Source of the DNA: Bacteroidota bacterium
GTDB lineage: Bacteria; Bacteroidota; Bacteroidia; Bacteroidales; P3
Assembly (NCBI GenBank): GCA_017860255.1
Contig: JAFNAR010000016.1
Span: 1-55,272 of the forward strand
Length of the DNA: 55,272 nt
Direction: 5' to 3'
The notes beneath the pieces were generated by a model. That model did no database searches. It was not told where the DNA came from and was given only the letters and a program-made list of their open reading frames with translations. This document shows, piece after piece, positions 37,535 through 46,430 of the stretch (within the stretch, counting starts at the first letter, position 1; every line of letters starts with the position of its first letter). The translations under genes were made by a program, and so were the position numbers.

Positions 37535-37566
37535 CAAGAATTAATAATAACTTTAAAAAATAAGAC

Positions 37567-38265
37567 ATGAAAAAGATTATTGCATTATTTGTAATTACAT
37601 TTAGTTTAATCAGTTTTAATTCTTGTAAAGAAGATAATGATACTTCTTCAAGCACTCCTTCTTGCACAAATATTTCTTTAAAAGACGCACAAATGTATGT
37701 TGGTTTAGATTATAATGAAGTTAAAACCAAATTGGAAGCCAAAGGTTATGTGTTTGATGAACTCGAAAGCCATCCAAACTTAATTGTTTATAAAAATTCC
37801 GACAATACATTATGGTATGAATTAAGGCTCAATGAAGAAATAAATATTATTTACCAAGCAAATGTATTCAAGAGAAGCAATATAAGGAATAACTCAATGA
37901 ATAATTATGAATTCTGTCAGAGAGAATGTTTATCTGCAACAAATAATAATAATGATTATCAATATATGGGGGCGATTAATTCATTTTCTGCAAACTATGA
38001 TTCTCAATTAGCATTTCAAAATGCTTTTAATGAAAATAAGTCTATTTTAGCATTTTGTGCAGAAGCATGGCAATCAACAAATAAATTATATGGAGTAGTC
38101 TTTATGGAAATTAATGAGGAAATTCATGATGTTACAGAAACAAGTACTATTATTCAATACGATAAATATTGTTTGTTTCAAGTAGTATATTCTGACATTA
38201 CTCTTAGACCTCAAGATATAGAAGAATCTCCAATAAAGGATATACTTAATAAAATGAAGAAGTAG
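37567..38265 (+). CDS. Hypothetical lipoprotein (232 aa)
   Basis: A lipoprotein signal peptide (MKKIIALFVITFSLISFNSC) places the lipidated cysteine at C20. The next residues, KEDND, are acidic, which in Bacteroidota is compatible with a lipoprotein export signal to the cell surface. The rest (~35–232) has no family I recognise. It has a possible PASTA-like start (DAQMYVGLDYNEVKTKLEAKGY) and several cysteines. It stands alone between a membrane protein gene and rdgB, with its own -7 box. Confidence 0.8.
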   Translation: MKKIIALFVITFSLISFNSCKEDNDTSSSTPSCTNISLKDAQMYVGLDYNEVKTKLEAKGYVFDELESHPNLIVYKNSDNTLWYELRLNEEINIIYQANVFKRSNIRNNSMNNYEFCQRECLSATNNNNDYQYMGAINSFSANYDSQLAFQNAFNENKSILAFCAEAWQSTNKLYGVVFMEINEEIHDVTETSTIIQYDKYCLFQVVYSDITLRPQDIEESPIKDILNKMKK

Positions 38266-38287
38266 AATTATTTTGGAGTTTTATTAG

Positions 38288-38295
38288 TAATTTTG
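38288..38295 (+). promoter_or_regulatory. Bacteroidota -7 box for the rdgB–serS cluster
   Basis: TAATTTTG lies 21 bp before the rdgB ATG. No clear -33 element. Confidence 0.45.
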
Positions 38296-38316
38296 CTCGT
38301 TAAAATTAAGTTTTAG

Positions 38317-38895
38317 ATGAAAGAATATATTATAGCAACCAATAATAAACATAAGGTTGAAGAAATTCAAAAGTCATTAGGCGATAAGGTTAAGTTAGTT
38401 ACTTTAAAAGAATTGGGTTGCAGGGAAGAAATTCCCGAAACAGCAGACACTCTAAAAGGCAATGCAAAACAAAAAGCAGAATATATTTATAATAAGTATG
38501 GAAAAGATTGTTTTGCAGATGATACAGGTCTTGAAGTTGAAGCATTAGATGGTCGTCCTGGTGTTTATTCTGCTCGTTATGCTGGAGAAGGATGTAGCTT
38601 TGATGATAATATTGATAAACTTCTTGATGAAATGGAAGGCAAAACCAATAGAAAAGCTTGCTTTAAAACAGTAATTTGTCTTATAGAAAACAATAAAGAA
38701 TTTTATTTTGAAGGAAAGTGTGAAGGCTCCATACTAACAGAACGTTATGGTAAAGGAGGATTTGGATATGACCCAATCTTCATACCAAAAGGATATGGAG
38801 AAAGTTTTGCTGAAATGTCTTTGGATGAAAAAAACAAGATTAGCCATAGAGGATTAGCAGTAAAGAAATTGGTTAATCATATTTTAAATGAATAA
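38317..38895 (+). CDS. rdgB: RdgB/HAM1-family XTP/dITP pyrophosphatase (192 aa)
   Basis: Removes deaminated purine nucleotides (XTP, dITP, ITP) from the pool. It has the N-terminal [12 protein letters not shown] substrate loop, the signature [20 protein letters not shown] (~67–86) with the catalytic acidic pair, GFGYDPIF, and a C-terminal KNKISHRG motif. Length is normal. The next gene starts 3 bp after its stop. Confidence 0.96.
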   Translation: MKEYIIATNNKHKVEEIQKSLGDKVKLVTLKELGCREEIPETADTLKGNAKQKAEYIYNKYGKDCFADDTGLEVEALDGRPGVYSARYAGEGCSFDDNIDKLLDEMEGKTNRKACFKTVICLIENNKEFYFEGKCEGSILTERYGKGGFGYDPIFIPKGYGESFAEMSLDEKNKISHRGLAVKKLVNHILNE

Positions 38896-38898
38896 AGA

Positions 38899-39435
38899 AT
38901 GATATTCACTGAAGAAAGTATTAGGGATAATCGCATTATGGAAGTAGCAAAAGCCATGATGTGTGCAGCCAGAACAGCACCTAAGGCAAGGGGAATTGAC
39001 AACCTTGTTATAGCAACAATAACTGATAATGATATAATTAAACTTTCTGAACATACAAAAAAGATGTATGAGGAGAATAATCAACAATTCTTTCTTCGTG
39101 ATTCAGAAAATATTTTAAAAGCAAGAGCAATTGTATTGATAGGAACAAAGATTTCAATAGTTGGTTTGAATTGTGGCTTATGTGGATTTGCAACTTGCGA
39201 AGAAAAGCTATCCAATACAAAAGTTCCATGTATGTTTAATTCAAATGATTTAGGAATTGCAATTGGAAGTGCTGTAGCTATAGCTTCAGACAATAGAATA
39301 GATAGTAGAGTTATGTATTCTGTTGGAGCTGCAGCTAAAGAATTAGGTCTTTATGGAGAAGAGGTAGCTTATGGTTTTGCAATACCTCTTTCTGTCTCGG
39401 GCAAAAACCCTTTCTTTGACAGACCAACGCTATAA
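38899..39435 (+). CDS. DUF2148 ferredoxin-like domain protein (178 aa)
   Basis: A small protein of the DUF2148 family with a probable iron-sulfur site. The cysteine cluster NCGLCGFATCEEK plus a further Cys (VPC) about ten residues later is typical. An early MMCAARTAPKARGIDN segment resembles nitroreductase-like folds. It ends with SVGAAAKELG and SGKNPFFDR. Function is unknown in general. It sits 3 bp after rdgB and 36 bp before serS, probably in the same transcript. Confidence 0.88.
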   Translation: MIFTEESIRDNRIMEVAKAMMCAARTAPKARGIDNLVIATITDNDIIKLSEHTKKMYEENNQQFFLRDSENILKARAIVLIGTKISIVGLNCGLCGFATCEEKLSNTKVPCMFNSNDLGIAIGSAVAIASDNRIDSRVMYSVGAAAKELGLYGEEVAYGFAIPLSVSGKNPFFDRPTL

Positions 39436-39471
39436 ATTTATTAAGAGATAAAAGATTAAAAAGATATACTC

Positions 39472-40746
39472 ATGTTAGAAATTAATAAGATAAGACTCAA
39501 TAAAGAAAAAGTAATTGAACTTTTAGGAGTAAAGAATTTTAAAGATGCTGACCAAAAAATCAATAATCTAATTGATTTGGACGAAAAGAAACGCCAAGTT
39601 CAAAAACAATTAGAAGACATTAAGGCTGACCTAAATGTTAAGGCAAAAGAAATAGGTAAGTTTATGATGCAAGGAGAAAAAGACTTGGCAGAAAAAACTA
39701 AGGAAGAAGTAGCAGCCCTTAAAGAATCTTCAAAAGATTTAGAAAAAGAACTTACTGAAAAAGAAAAAGAAATTGAAGAATTACTTCTTTCAATTCCTAA
39801 TCTCCCTCACTCTTCTGTACCTAAAGGAAAAACAGCTGAAGATAATTTAGTTGAGTTAATGGAAGGAGAAATTCCAAAACTATGGGAAGGAGCACTTCCA
39901 CATTGGGACTTATGTGCAAAATATGATATTGTTGATTTTGAATTAGGAAATAAAATAACTGGTTCTGGTTTCCCTGTTTATAAAGGTAAAGGAGCAAAAC
40001 TACAAAGAGCCTTAATTAATTTCTTTTTAGATGAAGCAACAAAGAATGGATTTGATGAAGTTCAGCCACCTCTAATGGTAAATGAAGCTTCAGCAATGGC
40101 AACAGGACAACTTCCAGATAAAGAAGGTCAAATGTATGCAATTCCGTTGGATGGCTTTTATATGATTCCAACTGCAGAGGTTCCTTTAACCAATATATTC
40201 CGTGATACAATTCTTCAAGAAAAAGATTTTCCAATAAGAAAATGCGGATATTCACAATGTTTCCGTCGTGAAGCTGGTTCTTATGGAAAAGATGTTAGAG
40301 GATTAAACAGATTGCACCAGTTCGATAAGGTAGAAATTGTTTGTATAGAACATCCAGATAAAAGTTATGAGCAATTGGAGAAGATGAAACAACATGTTAT
40401 GGGAATTCTTTCTAAATTGGAACTTCCTTACAGAATTCTTCGCCTTTGTGGAGGAGATATGAGTTTTACTTCAGCTCTAACCTTTGACTTTGAAACCTAT
40501 TCTGCTGCACAGGAACGCTGGTTGGAAGTAAGTTCTGTTTCAAATTTCGAAACTTTCCAATCAAATCGTTTGAAACTAAGATTTAAAAATCAGGAAGGCA
40601 AAACACAATTAGCTCACACTCTTAATGGTTCTGCTTTAGCACTTCCAAGAATAGTTGCTTCTTTGTTAGAAAATAATCAAACTCCTGAAGGAATTAAAAT
40701 TCCTAAAGCTCTTGTCCCTTACACTGGATTTGAAATTATAGATTAA
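39472..40746 (+). CDS. serS: Seryl-tRNA synthetase (424 aa)
   Basis: Class II aminoacyl-tRNA synthetase that charges tRNA-Ser. The N-terminal long antiparallel coiled-coil arm (~28–105, Lys/Glu-rich) binds the tRNA. The catalytic domain has motif 2 FRREAGSYGKDVRGLNRLHQ (~263–282) and motif 3 NGSALALPRIVASLLE near the C-terminus. Length is normal. A strong terminator follows directly. Confidence 0.97.
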   Translation: MLEINKIRLNKEKVIELLGVKNFKDADQKINNLIDLDEKKRQVQKQLEDIKADLNVKAKEIGKFMMQGEKDLAEKTKEEVAALKESSKDLEKELTEKEKEIEELLLSIPNLPHSSVPKGKTAEDNLVELMEGEIPKLWEGALPHWDLCAKYDIVDFELGNKITGSGFPVYKGKGAKLQRALINFFLDEATKNGFDEVQPPLMVNEASAMATGQLPDKEGQMYAIPLDGFYMIPTAEVPLTNIFRDTILQEKDFPIRKCGYSQCFRREAGSYGKDVRGLNRLHQFDKVEIVCIEHPDKSYEQLEKMKQHVMGILSKLELPYRILRLCGGDMSFTSALTFDFETYSAAQERWLEVSSVSNFETFQSNRLKLRFKNQEGKTQLAHTLNGSALALPRIVASLLENNQTPEGIKIPKALVPYTGFEIID

Positions 40747-40754
40747 ATACTTAT

Positions 40755-40786
40755 ATGGGCAGATTAATTTATCTGCCCATTTTTTT
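40755..40786 (+). terminator. Intrinsic terminator after serS
   Basis: A perfect 10-bp stem ATGGGCAGAT/ATCTGCCCAT (40755–40764 with 40771–40780), a 6-nt loop and a run of T. It ends only 12 bp before the next start codon. Confidence 0.92.
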
Positions 40787-40798
40787 AAACCATTAATT

Positions 40799-41623
40799 AT
40801 GGAAACAATTAATGAGAACATCTTAAATTCTCTTTCAAGTTCTGAGAGAATGCCTATGCTGTTTCTTGGTCATGGAAGTCCAATGAATGCTATTGAAGAA
40901 AATCAATTTGTTGAAGGATTTCGCAACATTGTAAAACAAATTCCTCAACCTCAGGCCATATTATGTGTTTCTGCTCACTGGTTTATTGACAGAACAATGG
41001 TAACCTTTATGGATAATCCTAAAACAATTCACGACTTTTATGGATTTCCAAAGGAACTTTATGAAGTAGAATATCCTGCAAAAGGGCATAAAGAATTGGC
41101 AAAAGAGGTTCAAAAACTCCTTTATTCTAATGAAGTAGGATTAGATTTGAGTTGGGGATTAGACCATGGGGCTTGGTCAGTTATAAAACATTTATATCCA
41201 AAAGCAGATATTCCAGTTGTTCAACTAAGTATTGATTATACTAAAGAGGCTTCTTTTCATTTTCTTTGTGGGTCGCTTTTGCAATCATTAAGAGAAAGAG
41301 GTGTTTTGATAATTGGAAGTGGTAACATAATCCATAACCTTAGAATGGTTGATTATAACAACTTTGAAAAAGATAACTATGGATATGATTGGGCAAAAGA
41401 GATAAGGGAAAACATAAATAAGAAATTAATGGAAGATGATTTTGAGCAATTGATTAACTATAATGAAGAAATTCAGCATTCCAATAAAGCAATCCCTTCT
41501 CCAGATCACTATTTGCCACTTCTTTATATTTTGGGAGCAAAGCATAAAGAAGAGAAAATTAGTTTTTTTAACGACAAATTGGTTGGAGGAAGCCTCAGTA
41601 TGACAAGCCTCTTTATCCAATAA
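40799..41623 (+). CDS. ygiD: LigB-family 4,5-DOPA-extradiol-dioxygenase-like protein (YgiD type, 274 aa)
   Basis: A predicted non-haem iron or zinc ring-cleaving dioxygenase of the class III extradiol family. Metal-site motifs are FLGHGSPMNAI (~22–32), VSAHWF (~57–62), LDHGAWS (~120–126) and the SGNIIHNLR segment, all as in YgiD. The true substrate is unknown, as for most members. The start lies just downstream of the serS terminator and no promoter box fits between, so expression may rely on readthrough. The pigment operon 5 kb downstream is aromatic, but nothing direct links the two. Confidence 0.92.
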   Translation: METINENILNSLSSSERMPMLFLGHGSPMNAIEENQFVEGFRNIVKQIPQPQAILCVSAHWFIDRTMVTFMDNPKTIHDFYGFPKELYEVEYPAKGHKELAKEVQKLLYSNEVGLDLSWGLDHGAWSVIKHLYPKADIPVVQLSIDYTKEASFHFLCGSLLQSLRERGVLIIGSGNIIHNLRMVDYNNFEKDNYGYDWAKEIRENINKKLMEDDFEQLINYNEEIQHSNKAIPSPDHYLPLLYILGAKHKEEKISFFNDKLVGGSLSMTSLFIQ

Positions 41624-41767
41624 TTTTATATTCTTAATCCCTCAAAAATAGCCCTTTTTTTTGAGTAAAAATTCATTGTTTTTATTCATTTTTTCTTGAC
41701 TTTTTACTCGTCACACTTCGTTTAAAATCAATTTATTACTATATAAAACTTTTTTCTCCTTGTTTTA

Positions 41768-41840
41768 ATGTCGGAATCATGGCATGAATTCGAGTAATTC
41801 ATGCCATGATTCCGAGTAATTCATGCCATGATTCCGACAT
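41768..41840. repeat. Intergenic array B: inverted copy plus two direct 22-bp units
   Basis: The arm 41768–41790 (ATGTCGGAATCATGGCATG..) is the perfect 23-bp reverse complement of 41818–41840. A further direct copy (41796–41817) fills the loop and could pair alternatively with the first arm, giving two mutually exclusive hairpins. The unit is AATTCATGCCATGATTCCGA plus two bases. Confidence 0.92.
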
Positions 41841-41841
41841 C

Positions 41842-41920
41842 AAGTCCTTATAAAAAAAGTTCTAATCCTTGTTTTGTTAGTTCCAAACTTCGTTTTTTTA
41901 CTTTTAAGTCTTGTTTATTT
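41842..41920 (+). repeat. Copy B of a dispersed intergenic element
   Basis: The 60 bp at 41842–41901 align without gaps to the reverse complement of 54999–55058, about 42 of 60 identical by hand count. Conserved blocks are AAGTCYTTATAAAAA, AATCCTTGTTTT and AAACTTCGTTT. The next 16 bases (TAAGTCTTGTTTATTT, 41905–41920) also occur exactly at 55079–55064 on the minus strand. Confidence 0.8.
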
Positions 41921-42064
41921 TCCCCTAAATAAACATTTTTTTATCCATTGTGTAACTTTTTTATATCTTCGCTTGTCTTATTTATAGAAAACAAAAAAGA
42001 GAGTAAAGATTAATTTTTGTTTGGGAGGCTGAAATAAGCCTCCCATTACTTTAAAAAACTATTA

Positions 42065-42541
42065 ATGACTGAGAAAGAATACAACCTTTGTATTAACAAT
42101 TATTCCGATTCTGCGTTTCGCTTCCTTGTGAAAAACATTAAGGATAGTGATACTGCAAAGGATATTCTTCAAGAGACCTTTACAAAACTATGGGAAAAAA
42201 AAGAAGATGTTGAATTTGGGAAAGCTAAGAGCTACATTTTTACATCGGCTTACCACACAATGATAAATAATATAAAATATAACTCTTTGAAATTTAATAT
42301 TCCTCAAACTCAAACCATCACTTCCAACTCCTATAATGACATTAATGAAGTGCTTAACGAAGCCTTAGAACAACTACCCCAAATACAAAAGGCATCAATC
42401 CTTTTGAGAGATTACGAAGGATATTCCTATAATGAAATTGGAGATATTCTTAATTTGAGCCAGGAGCAAGTGAAAATTAATATTTTTAGAGCAAGAGTGA
42501 AGTTAAAAGAGTATATAGTTACAATAGATAATGTATTATAA
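42065..42541 (+). CDS. ECF-type RNA polymerase sigma factor (158 aa)
   Basis: An extracytoplasmic-function sigma factor with region 2 (~10–75, DSDTAKDILQETFTKLWEKK) and region 4 (~100–155, EALEQLPQIQKASILLRDYE and YNEIGDILNLSQEQVKINIFRAR as the -35-binding helix-turn-helix). The length suits ECF factors. It is followed after 2 bp by a probable anti-sigma gene and then by a surface protein, a standard Bacteroidota layout. Confidence 0.93.
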   Translation: MTEKEYNLCINNYSDSAFRFLVKNIKDSDTAKDILQETFTKLWEKKEDVEFGKAKSYIFTSAYHTMINNIKYNSLKFNIPQTQTITSNSYNDINEVLNEALEQLPQIQKASILLRDYEGYSYNEIGDILNLSQEQVKINIFRARVKLKEYIVTIDNVL

Positions 42542-42543
42542 TT

Positions 42544-43383
42544 ATGATAACAAAAGAAAACATTGAAGCATATTTATTAGATCTTCTTGAAGGCAATCTA
42601 AGTTCTGAGGAGATTAAGGACTTAGAAGCATTCCTTAAGGAAAATCCTCGATATAAGGAGATGATAAGTCTTTATGATTCTTCCTTAGTTCTTATGGCTG
42701 ATAAGAAAGTTAAGTTTGAGGACAAAGAATCCTTAAAAAGAAATAATAAAACAAAGGCTTTCTATTCTTATATAAAATATTCTTTTGTTGCAGTGGCAGC
42801 ATGTTTCATCCTCTTCATATTTGTATCTAAACTCTTTATTAAACCATTAGATAATACAACCATTAAAACTTATGATAAGGTAATGGTTCAAAATACAAGT
42901 AACTCATCTTCTTCTATACTTTCATCTCAATCAAAAGCTGATAAAGAAAATACAGTTAAAAAGCAAAAACCTATTTCTAAAAACAATACAAAGACTCTTG
43001 CAAAAGTTGAAAAACCTCAAGAAAAGGAAATTCCATTGGAATTAAAAGAAGAAGTAAAGTCAGAACCAAAGATATTGCTTTCAAATAATATGGTTGTTTA
43101 TGAAGTAGATAATTTAATTGCATATACACAAGAAGAAGAGTTAAATGAAAAAGAAATTATAGAGGTAGATAATTTAGTTGCATATAATGATACTCAAACT
43201 ACTAATCCTTTATTAAGTAATTCTCTATTAAGCCCTTTAATTAATAATAAATATGTATATCAATTAAGGCATAACCTTGAAAGCACAATTGAAAAGACAC
43301 AAAATAGGGTTAATTATGCTTTATCCTTTATACAAGATAATATTAAGTATAATCCATTTGAATTTACAATAGCAAAAAAATAG
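42544..43383 (+). CDS. Putative single-pass anti-sigma factor (279 aa)
   Basis: The N-terminal cytoplasmic domain (~1–65, YLLDLLEGNLSSEEIKDLEA) resembles anti-sigma domains. One membrane segment (~77–97, SFVAVAACFILFIFVSKLF) is followed by a Lys/Glu/Ser-rich periplasmic region. Two copies of a ten-residue motif (EVDNLIAYTQ and EVDNLVAYND) lie exactly 20 residues (60 nt) apart, at DNA positions ~43102 and ~43162. It has no FecR domain. It is directly downstream of the sigma gene and upstream of the barrel protein. The anti-sigma function is inferred from context and topology. Confidence 0.8.
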   Translation: MITKENIEAYLLDLLEGNLSSEEIKDLEAFLKENPRYKEMISLYDSSLVLMADKKVKFEDKESLKRNNKTKAFYSYIKYSFVAVAACFILFIFVSKLFIKPLDNTTIKTYDKVMVQNTSNSSSSILSSQSKADKENTVKKQKPISKNNTKTLAKVEKPQEKEIPLELKEEVKSEPKILLSNNMVVYEVDNLIAYTQEEELNEKEIIEVDNLVAYNDTQTTNPLLSNSLLSPLINNKYVYQLRHNLESTIEKTQNRVNYALSFIQDNIKYNPFEFTIAKK

Positions 43384-43407
43384 TATATAACAATAAAAAT
43401 AAAGAAT

Positions 43408-45384
43408 ATGAAAACCAAGAATTTATTATTTCTAATCCTTCTTTTGGGATTATCATTCAATTCTTTCTCACAAGAGGAAGTAGTCATAAAACAAGTAATT
43501 ACAAATAATTTGGGAGATTTTACTAATATATCTACTATTGAAATAAATACAGATTGTCCCGTAATGATTAAATCAGGTAAAGAAGATGCTGTTTATTTAG
43601 TAGGAGATATTGATAAATCAAAATCTAGTGATTATAAAGGTTTTTGTGTTTTAAAAGAAAATGTATTATCAATAAATTCTCCATATAAAGGAGATAAAAA
43701 AGACTTAACAATAACTATAGAATTATCAGGAAGTGTTTATAATTATTTTTTAGGGGAAAACTCAAAAGTAGCAATTAATGATAACCTTATTTATGATAAT
43801 AGTGGGACGTTTTCAATACAAAAAAATTCAGAATTATCAGTTGATGGAATAGTTAAATTAGAAAATTTGAATATTGTTGCAAAAGAAGATGCGAAGATAA
43901 AGTTTCGTTCAATAAATGTAGAAGAATTAAATATTGATTTAGATAAAAGGTCTGTATTAATATTAAATGGGAAAATAAATACTATTAATATTAAACAAGC
44001 TGAAGGATCACATATAGCAGGGGATTATAAATATGAAAATATTATTGGAGATTCGTATGATTTAGTTAATATAATAAAAGGAGACGTGAATAAACCAGAA
44101 TATCCGATTTTGATCTCAGATACAACAGCTGATAGGGAATATAATAATTCATCAATTTCTTGGAATCCAAATAATGCAAATCTAATTATTGGAAATAATT
44201 CAAAAGCTAAGATTATATTTTCAGATAATATTAAAGAGGATTATATCTCTAATTATCCAATTAAGGGTTATGAGAAAGGTAAATTGATTATTCAGGATGA
44301 TTATCCTGTGGACTTAGAATTAACAATAAGAAAGGATATAGGGAATATAACCCTAAAGGAAGGAGCTAAAGTTACAATTGATTCCGAGATTAAAGGGAAA
44401 ACACGCTCTTATTATTTATACAATCATGCTGAATTAATATTTAATAATAAAGTAGAAGTGAATGAACTTGAAGTCTCTTTAAATCATGCTTCTAAGGCTG
44501 GCTTCAAAAATTTAAAAGCGAATAAAATTTATCTTCAAGGAAATGGATCTTCGGAATTGGAGATAAATGGAGAAATAGGAATTTTGGATAGATATAAATA
44601 TGATGATGTTAATCTAAAAGGAGATTACAAGATAGATTCAATAAAAGAAAGAAAACTAAAAATGTTTACAATTGAAACTCCAATTCCATTTAATTTTAAT
44701 ACTGAAAATACAAAAGGAGACGAAAACAGTGAAAAAATAAAAGCTCAAAAGCAAGGTAAAGATAAATTGAACTTTAGTTTTCAACTTGCTTATGGAATCT
44801 TAGGTTGGTCAAATAGAGTTTCAGGTGTTGATGATTTATTTTCTTCTCCAAAAGGACAATACACTTTACGTTATAGTGATAGCTGGTCGTTTGGGTTTAG
44901 GTATGATGCTAAAATAAGTAAGAGATGGACAATATCTTCCGGAATAGGATATGAATCTAATATATTCCGTTTTGAAAATAATGTAGTGCTTACTACTATT
45001 AATGGAGATAGGAGAATAGACTTTGAAACAAATAATTTGATTGATGCAGAAAGTAAATTAGTTGCTCGCTATGTTACAGTTCCTTTGTTTATAAAATATA
45101 GAGTAGTAAAAAACTTTACTCTTCATGCTGGAGCAATTGCTGGTGTTAATTTTAGAACTTCATCAACAGGATTTAAAAGAGATTATGAGAAACAAGATAA
45201 AGACATTGAAGAGCGTTGGGGAACAAAATACGATAATTTCAAACCAATTAAATTAGATGTTCAAGCAGGCTTTGGATGGAACGATATTAACTTTTATGCA
45301 AAGTATTCACTTATCCCTCTATTTAAAAACAATAAAGAAGTAGAAGTTTACCCATATAGCGTTGGTGTTTCTTTTGGACTATAA
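43408..45384 (+). CDS. Surface protein: GIN-like beta-helical head plus outer-membrane beta-barrel (658 aa)
   Basis: The signal peptide covers ~1–21 (ending FNSFSQ). Residues ~25–420 consist of short repeating strands (KLENLNIVAKEDAKIKF, VEELNIDLDKRS) like the DUF2807/GIN right-handed helix of putative adhesin heads. Residues ~450–658 look like an 8-stranded outer-membrane barrel (alternating hydrophobic strands such as SFGFRYDAKISKRWTISSGI, final VGVSFGL ending in a hydrophobic residue). This puts the head at the N-terminus and the barrel at the C-terminus. It is the third gene of the sigma/anti-sigma operon and the likely stress-regulated output. Not assigned to a named protein. Confidence 0.8.
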   Translation: MKTKNLLFLILLLGLSFNSFSQEEVVIKQVITNNLGDFTNISTIEINTDCPVMIKSGKEDAVYLVGDIDKSKSSDYKGFCVLKENVLSINSPYKGDKKDLTITIELSGSVYNYFLGENSKVAINDNLIYDNSGTFSIQKNSELSVDGIVKLENLNIVAKEDAKIKFRSINVEELNIDLDKRSVLILNGKINTINIKQAEGSHIAGDYKYENIIGDSYDLVNIIKGDVNKPEYPILISDTTADREYNNSSISWNPNNANLIIGNNSKAKIIFSDNIKEDYISNYPIKGYEKGKLIIQDDYPVDLELTIRKDIGNITLKEGAKVTIDSEIKGKTRSYYLYNHAELIFNNKVEVNELEVSLNHASKAGFKNLKANKIYLQGNGSSELEINGEIGILDRYKYDDVNLKGDYKIDSIKERKLKMFTIETPIPFNFNTENTKGDENSEKIKAQKQGKDKLNFSFQLAYGILGWSNRVSGVDDLFSSPKGQYTLRYSDSWSFGFRYDAKISKRWTISSGIGYESNIFRFENNVVLTTINGDRRIDFETNNLIDAESKLVARYVTVPLFIKYRVVKNFTLHAGAIAGVNFRTSSTGFKRDYEKQDKDIEERWGTKYDNFKPIKLDVQAGFGWNDINFYAKYSLIPLFKNNKEVEVYPYSVGVSFGL

Positions 45385-45400
45385 ATATAATAACTCATAT

Positions 45401-45437
45401 AAAAAAGCTTCGCTTAATAACTAAGCGAAGCTTTTTT
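45401..45437 (+). terminator. Strong intrinsic terminator after the GIN/barrel gene
   Basis: A perfect 16-bp stem (45401–45416 with 45422–45437, core AAGCTTCGCTTA) with a 5-nt loop and T-run. It could act in both directions. Confidence 0.93.
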
Positions 45438-45515
45438 ATTATAGGTTAAAAAGAAAGAAAATAAATAATAGGATAAAAAGATAGTCTTAAAGTATAGGTA
45501 TTTGAAAGAAAACAC

Positions 45516-45523
45516 TACCTTTG
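45516..45523 (+). promoter_or_regulatory. Bacteroidota -7 box for the 262-aa envelope protein gene
   Basis: TACCTTTG (TAnnTTTG) lies 54 bp before the ATG. No -33 element at ideal spacing. Confidence 0.5.
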
Positions 45524-45577
45524 CATCACAAACAATTATTAGAATAATAGTCAATTTATTAATGAAAATTATTTGGT

Positions 45578-46366
45578 ATGAAAAAATTAACCTTAATTAT
45601 TGTAGCATTAATTATTGGAATTAATGCTTTTTCTCAGGATATTATCTTTAGAAAATCTCCTCAAGGAGAAATTAACTGCAAGATTGTTGAAGTAGATGAT
45701 GATTTAATTAAATACTCAATGGTTGTTAATGGAGAAAATGGTTCTTTCACTATTGATAAGAATAACGTTGAGTATATTAAGTACGAAAATGGAGAATTAA
45801 TAGATTTTAGAGAAAATGAATTAGATAAAACTGATTTCAGCAAGGATTCTAAAAATGCAATTAAATTTAACTTCATTGCTCCTCTTTTTGGCTATACTTA
45901 TCTATCCTATGAAAGAGCTGTTAAGCCAGGTATTAGTTATGAATTTGGTTTAGGAGCAATTGGCTTAGGTGGAGATGTTGAAGAGATAAGTGCAGTTGGA
46001 GGTGTTGCAAAATTAGGAGTTAAGCTTCGTAAAACTCCCAAATATCATATTCTTACTGGAGGTTATTTTATGCCAGAGATTATTGCAGGACTTTATGAAT
46101 ATGACCACAAAAAAGATGTGAGTGTAGATTATGGTTCTTATACAGCTTTTGAAAACAGGACAATACGAGAAAGAACCTTCACTTTAGGAGTTTTAGCAAC
46201 TTTTGGATACTCTGTTGTGTTGAAAGAAGTATTTATGATTGAGTGGTATGGAAGTGTTGGATATGGATTTACAAAGCATTCTGGCTTTAATTTTGGTTTT
46301 CTGGGAGCTGGAAATGATTTTCCATTTGCTGTTTCTACTGGTTTTAAATTTGGTTTTGTGTTTTAA
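45578..46366 (+). CDS. Hypothetical secreted/outer-membrane protein (262 aa)
   Basis: The signal peptide covers ~1–20 (MKKLTLIIVALIIGINAFSQ). The first ~60 mature residues (INCKIVEVDDDLIKYS..VEYIKYENGE) match a common Bacteroidota module that precedes outer-membrane domains: a small beta-domain with the pattern K-x-V-x-E-V-x-x-D-x-I-K-Y and Y-x-N-G. Residues ~90–262 alternate in the manner of an outer-membrane barrel and end in GFKFGFVF with a terminal Phe. Substrate and role are unknown. It is transcribed alone, between terminator 45401–45437 and the pigment operon. Confidence 0.75.
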   Translation: MKKLTLIIVALIIGINAFSQDIIFRKSPQGEINCKIVEVDDDLIKYSMVVNGENGSFTIDKNNVEYIKYENGELIDFRENELDKTDFSKDSKNAIKFNFIAPLFGYTYLSYERAVKPGISYEFGLGAIGLGGDVEEISAVGGVAKLGVKLRKTPKYHILTGGYFMPEIIAGLYEYDHKKDVSVDYGSYTAFENRTIRERTFTLGVLATFGYSVVLKEVFMIEWYGSVGYGFTKHSGFNFGFLGAGNDFPFAVSTGFKFGFVF

Positions 46367-46430
46367 TTAAGAAAACAAATCAGAAATTTATCGTAGTCTC
46401 TTTTTAATTACTTTTTATTTATATTTTTTG

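Larger units (their letters stand above)
41624..42064. other. Repeat-bearing intergenic region upstream of the ECF sigma gene
   Basis: A gap of 441 bp without a credible gene. It holds array B (41768–41840), the conserved flank element (41842–41920), and scattered ACTTCGTTT and CTTGTTTT words on both sides. A near-consensus -7 box TATCTTCG (41964–41971) lies ~93 bp before the sigma gene and may be its promoter, with a long leader. Confidence 0.6.

Noticed and set aside
40799..41623. Dioxygenase as part of the pigment pathway
   Set aside because: It is separated from the pigment operon by a terminator region, the sigma operon and 5 kb. There is no direct evidence of a link.
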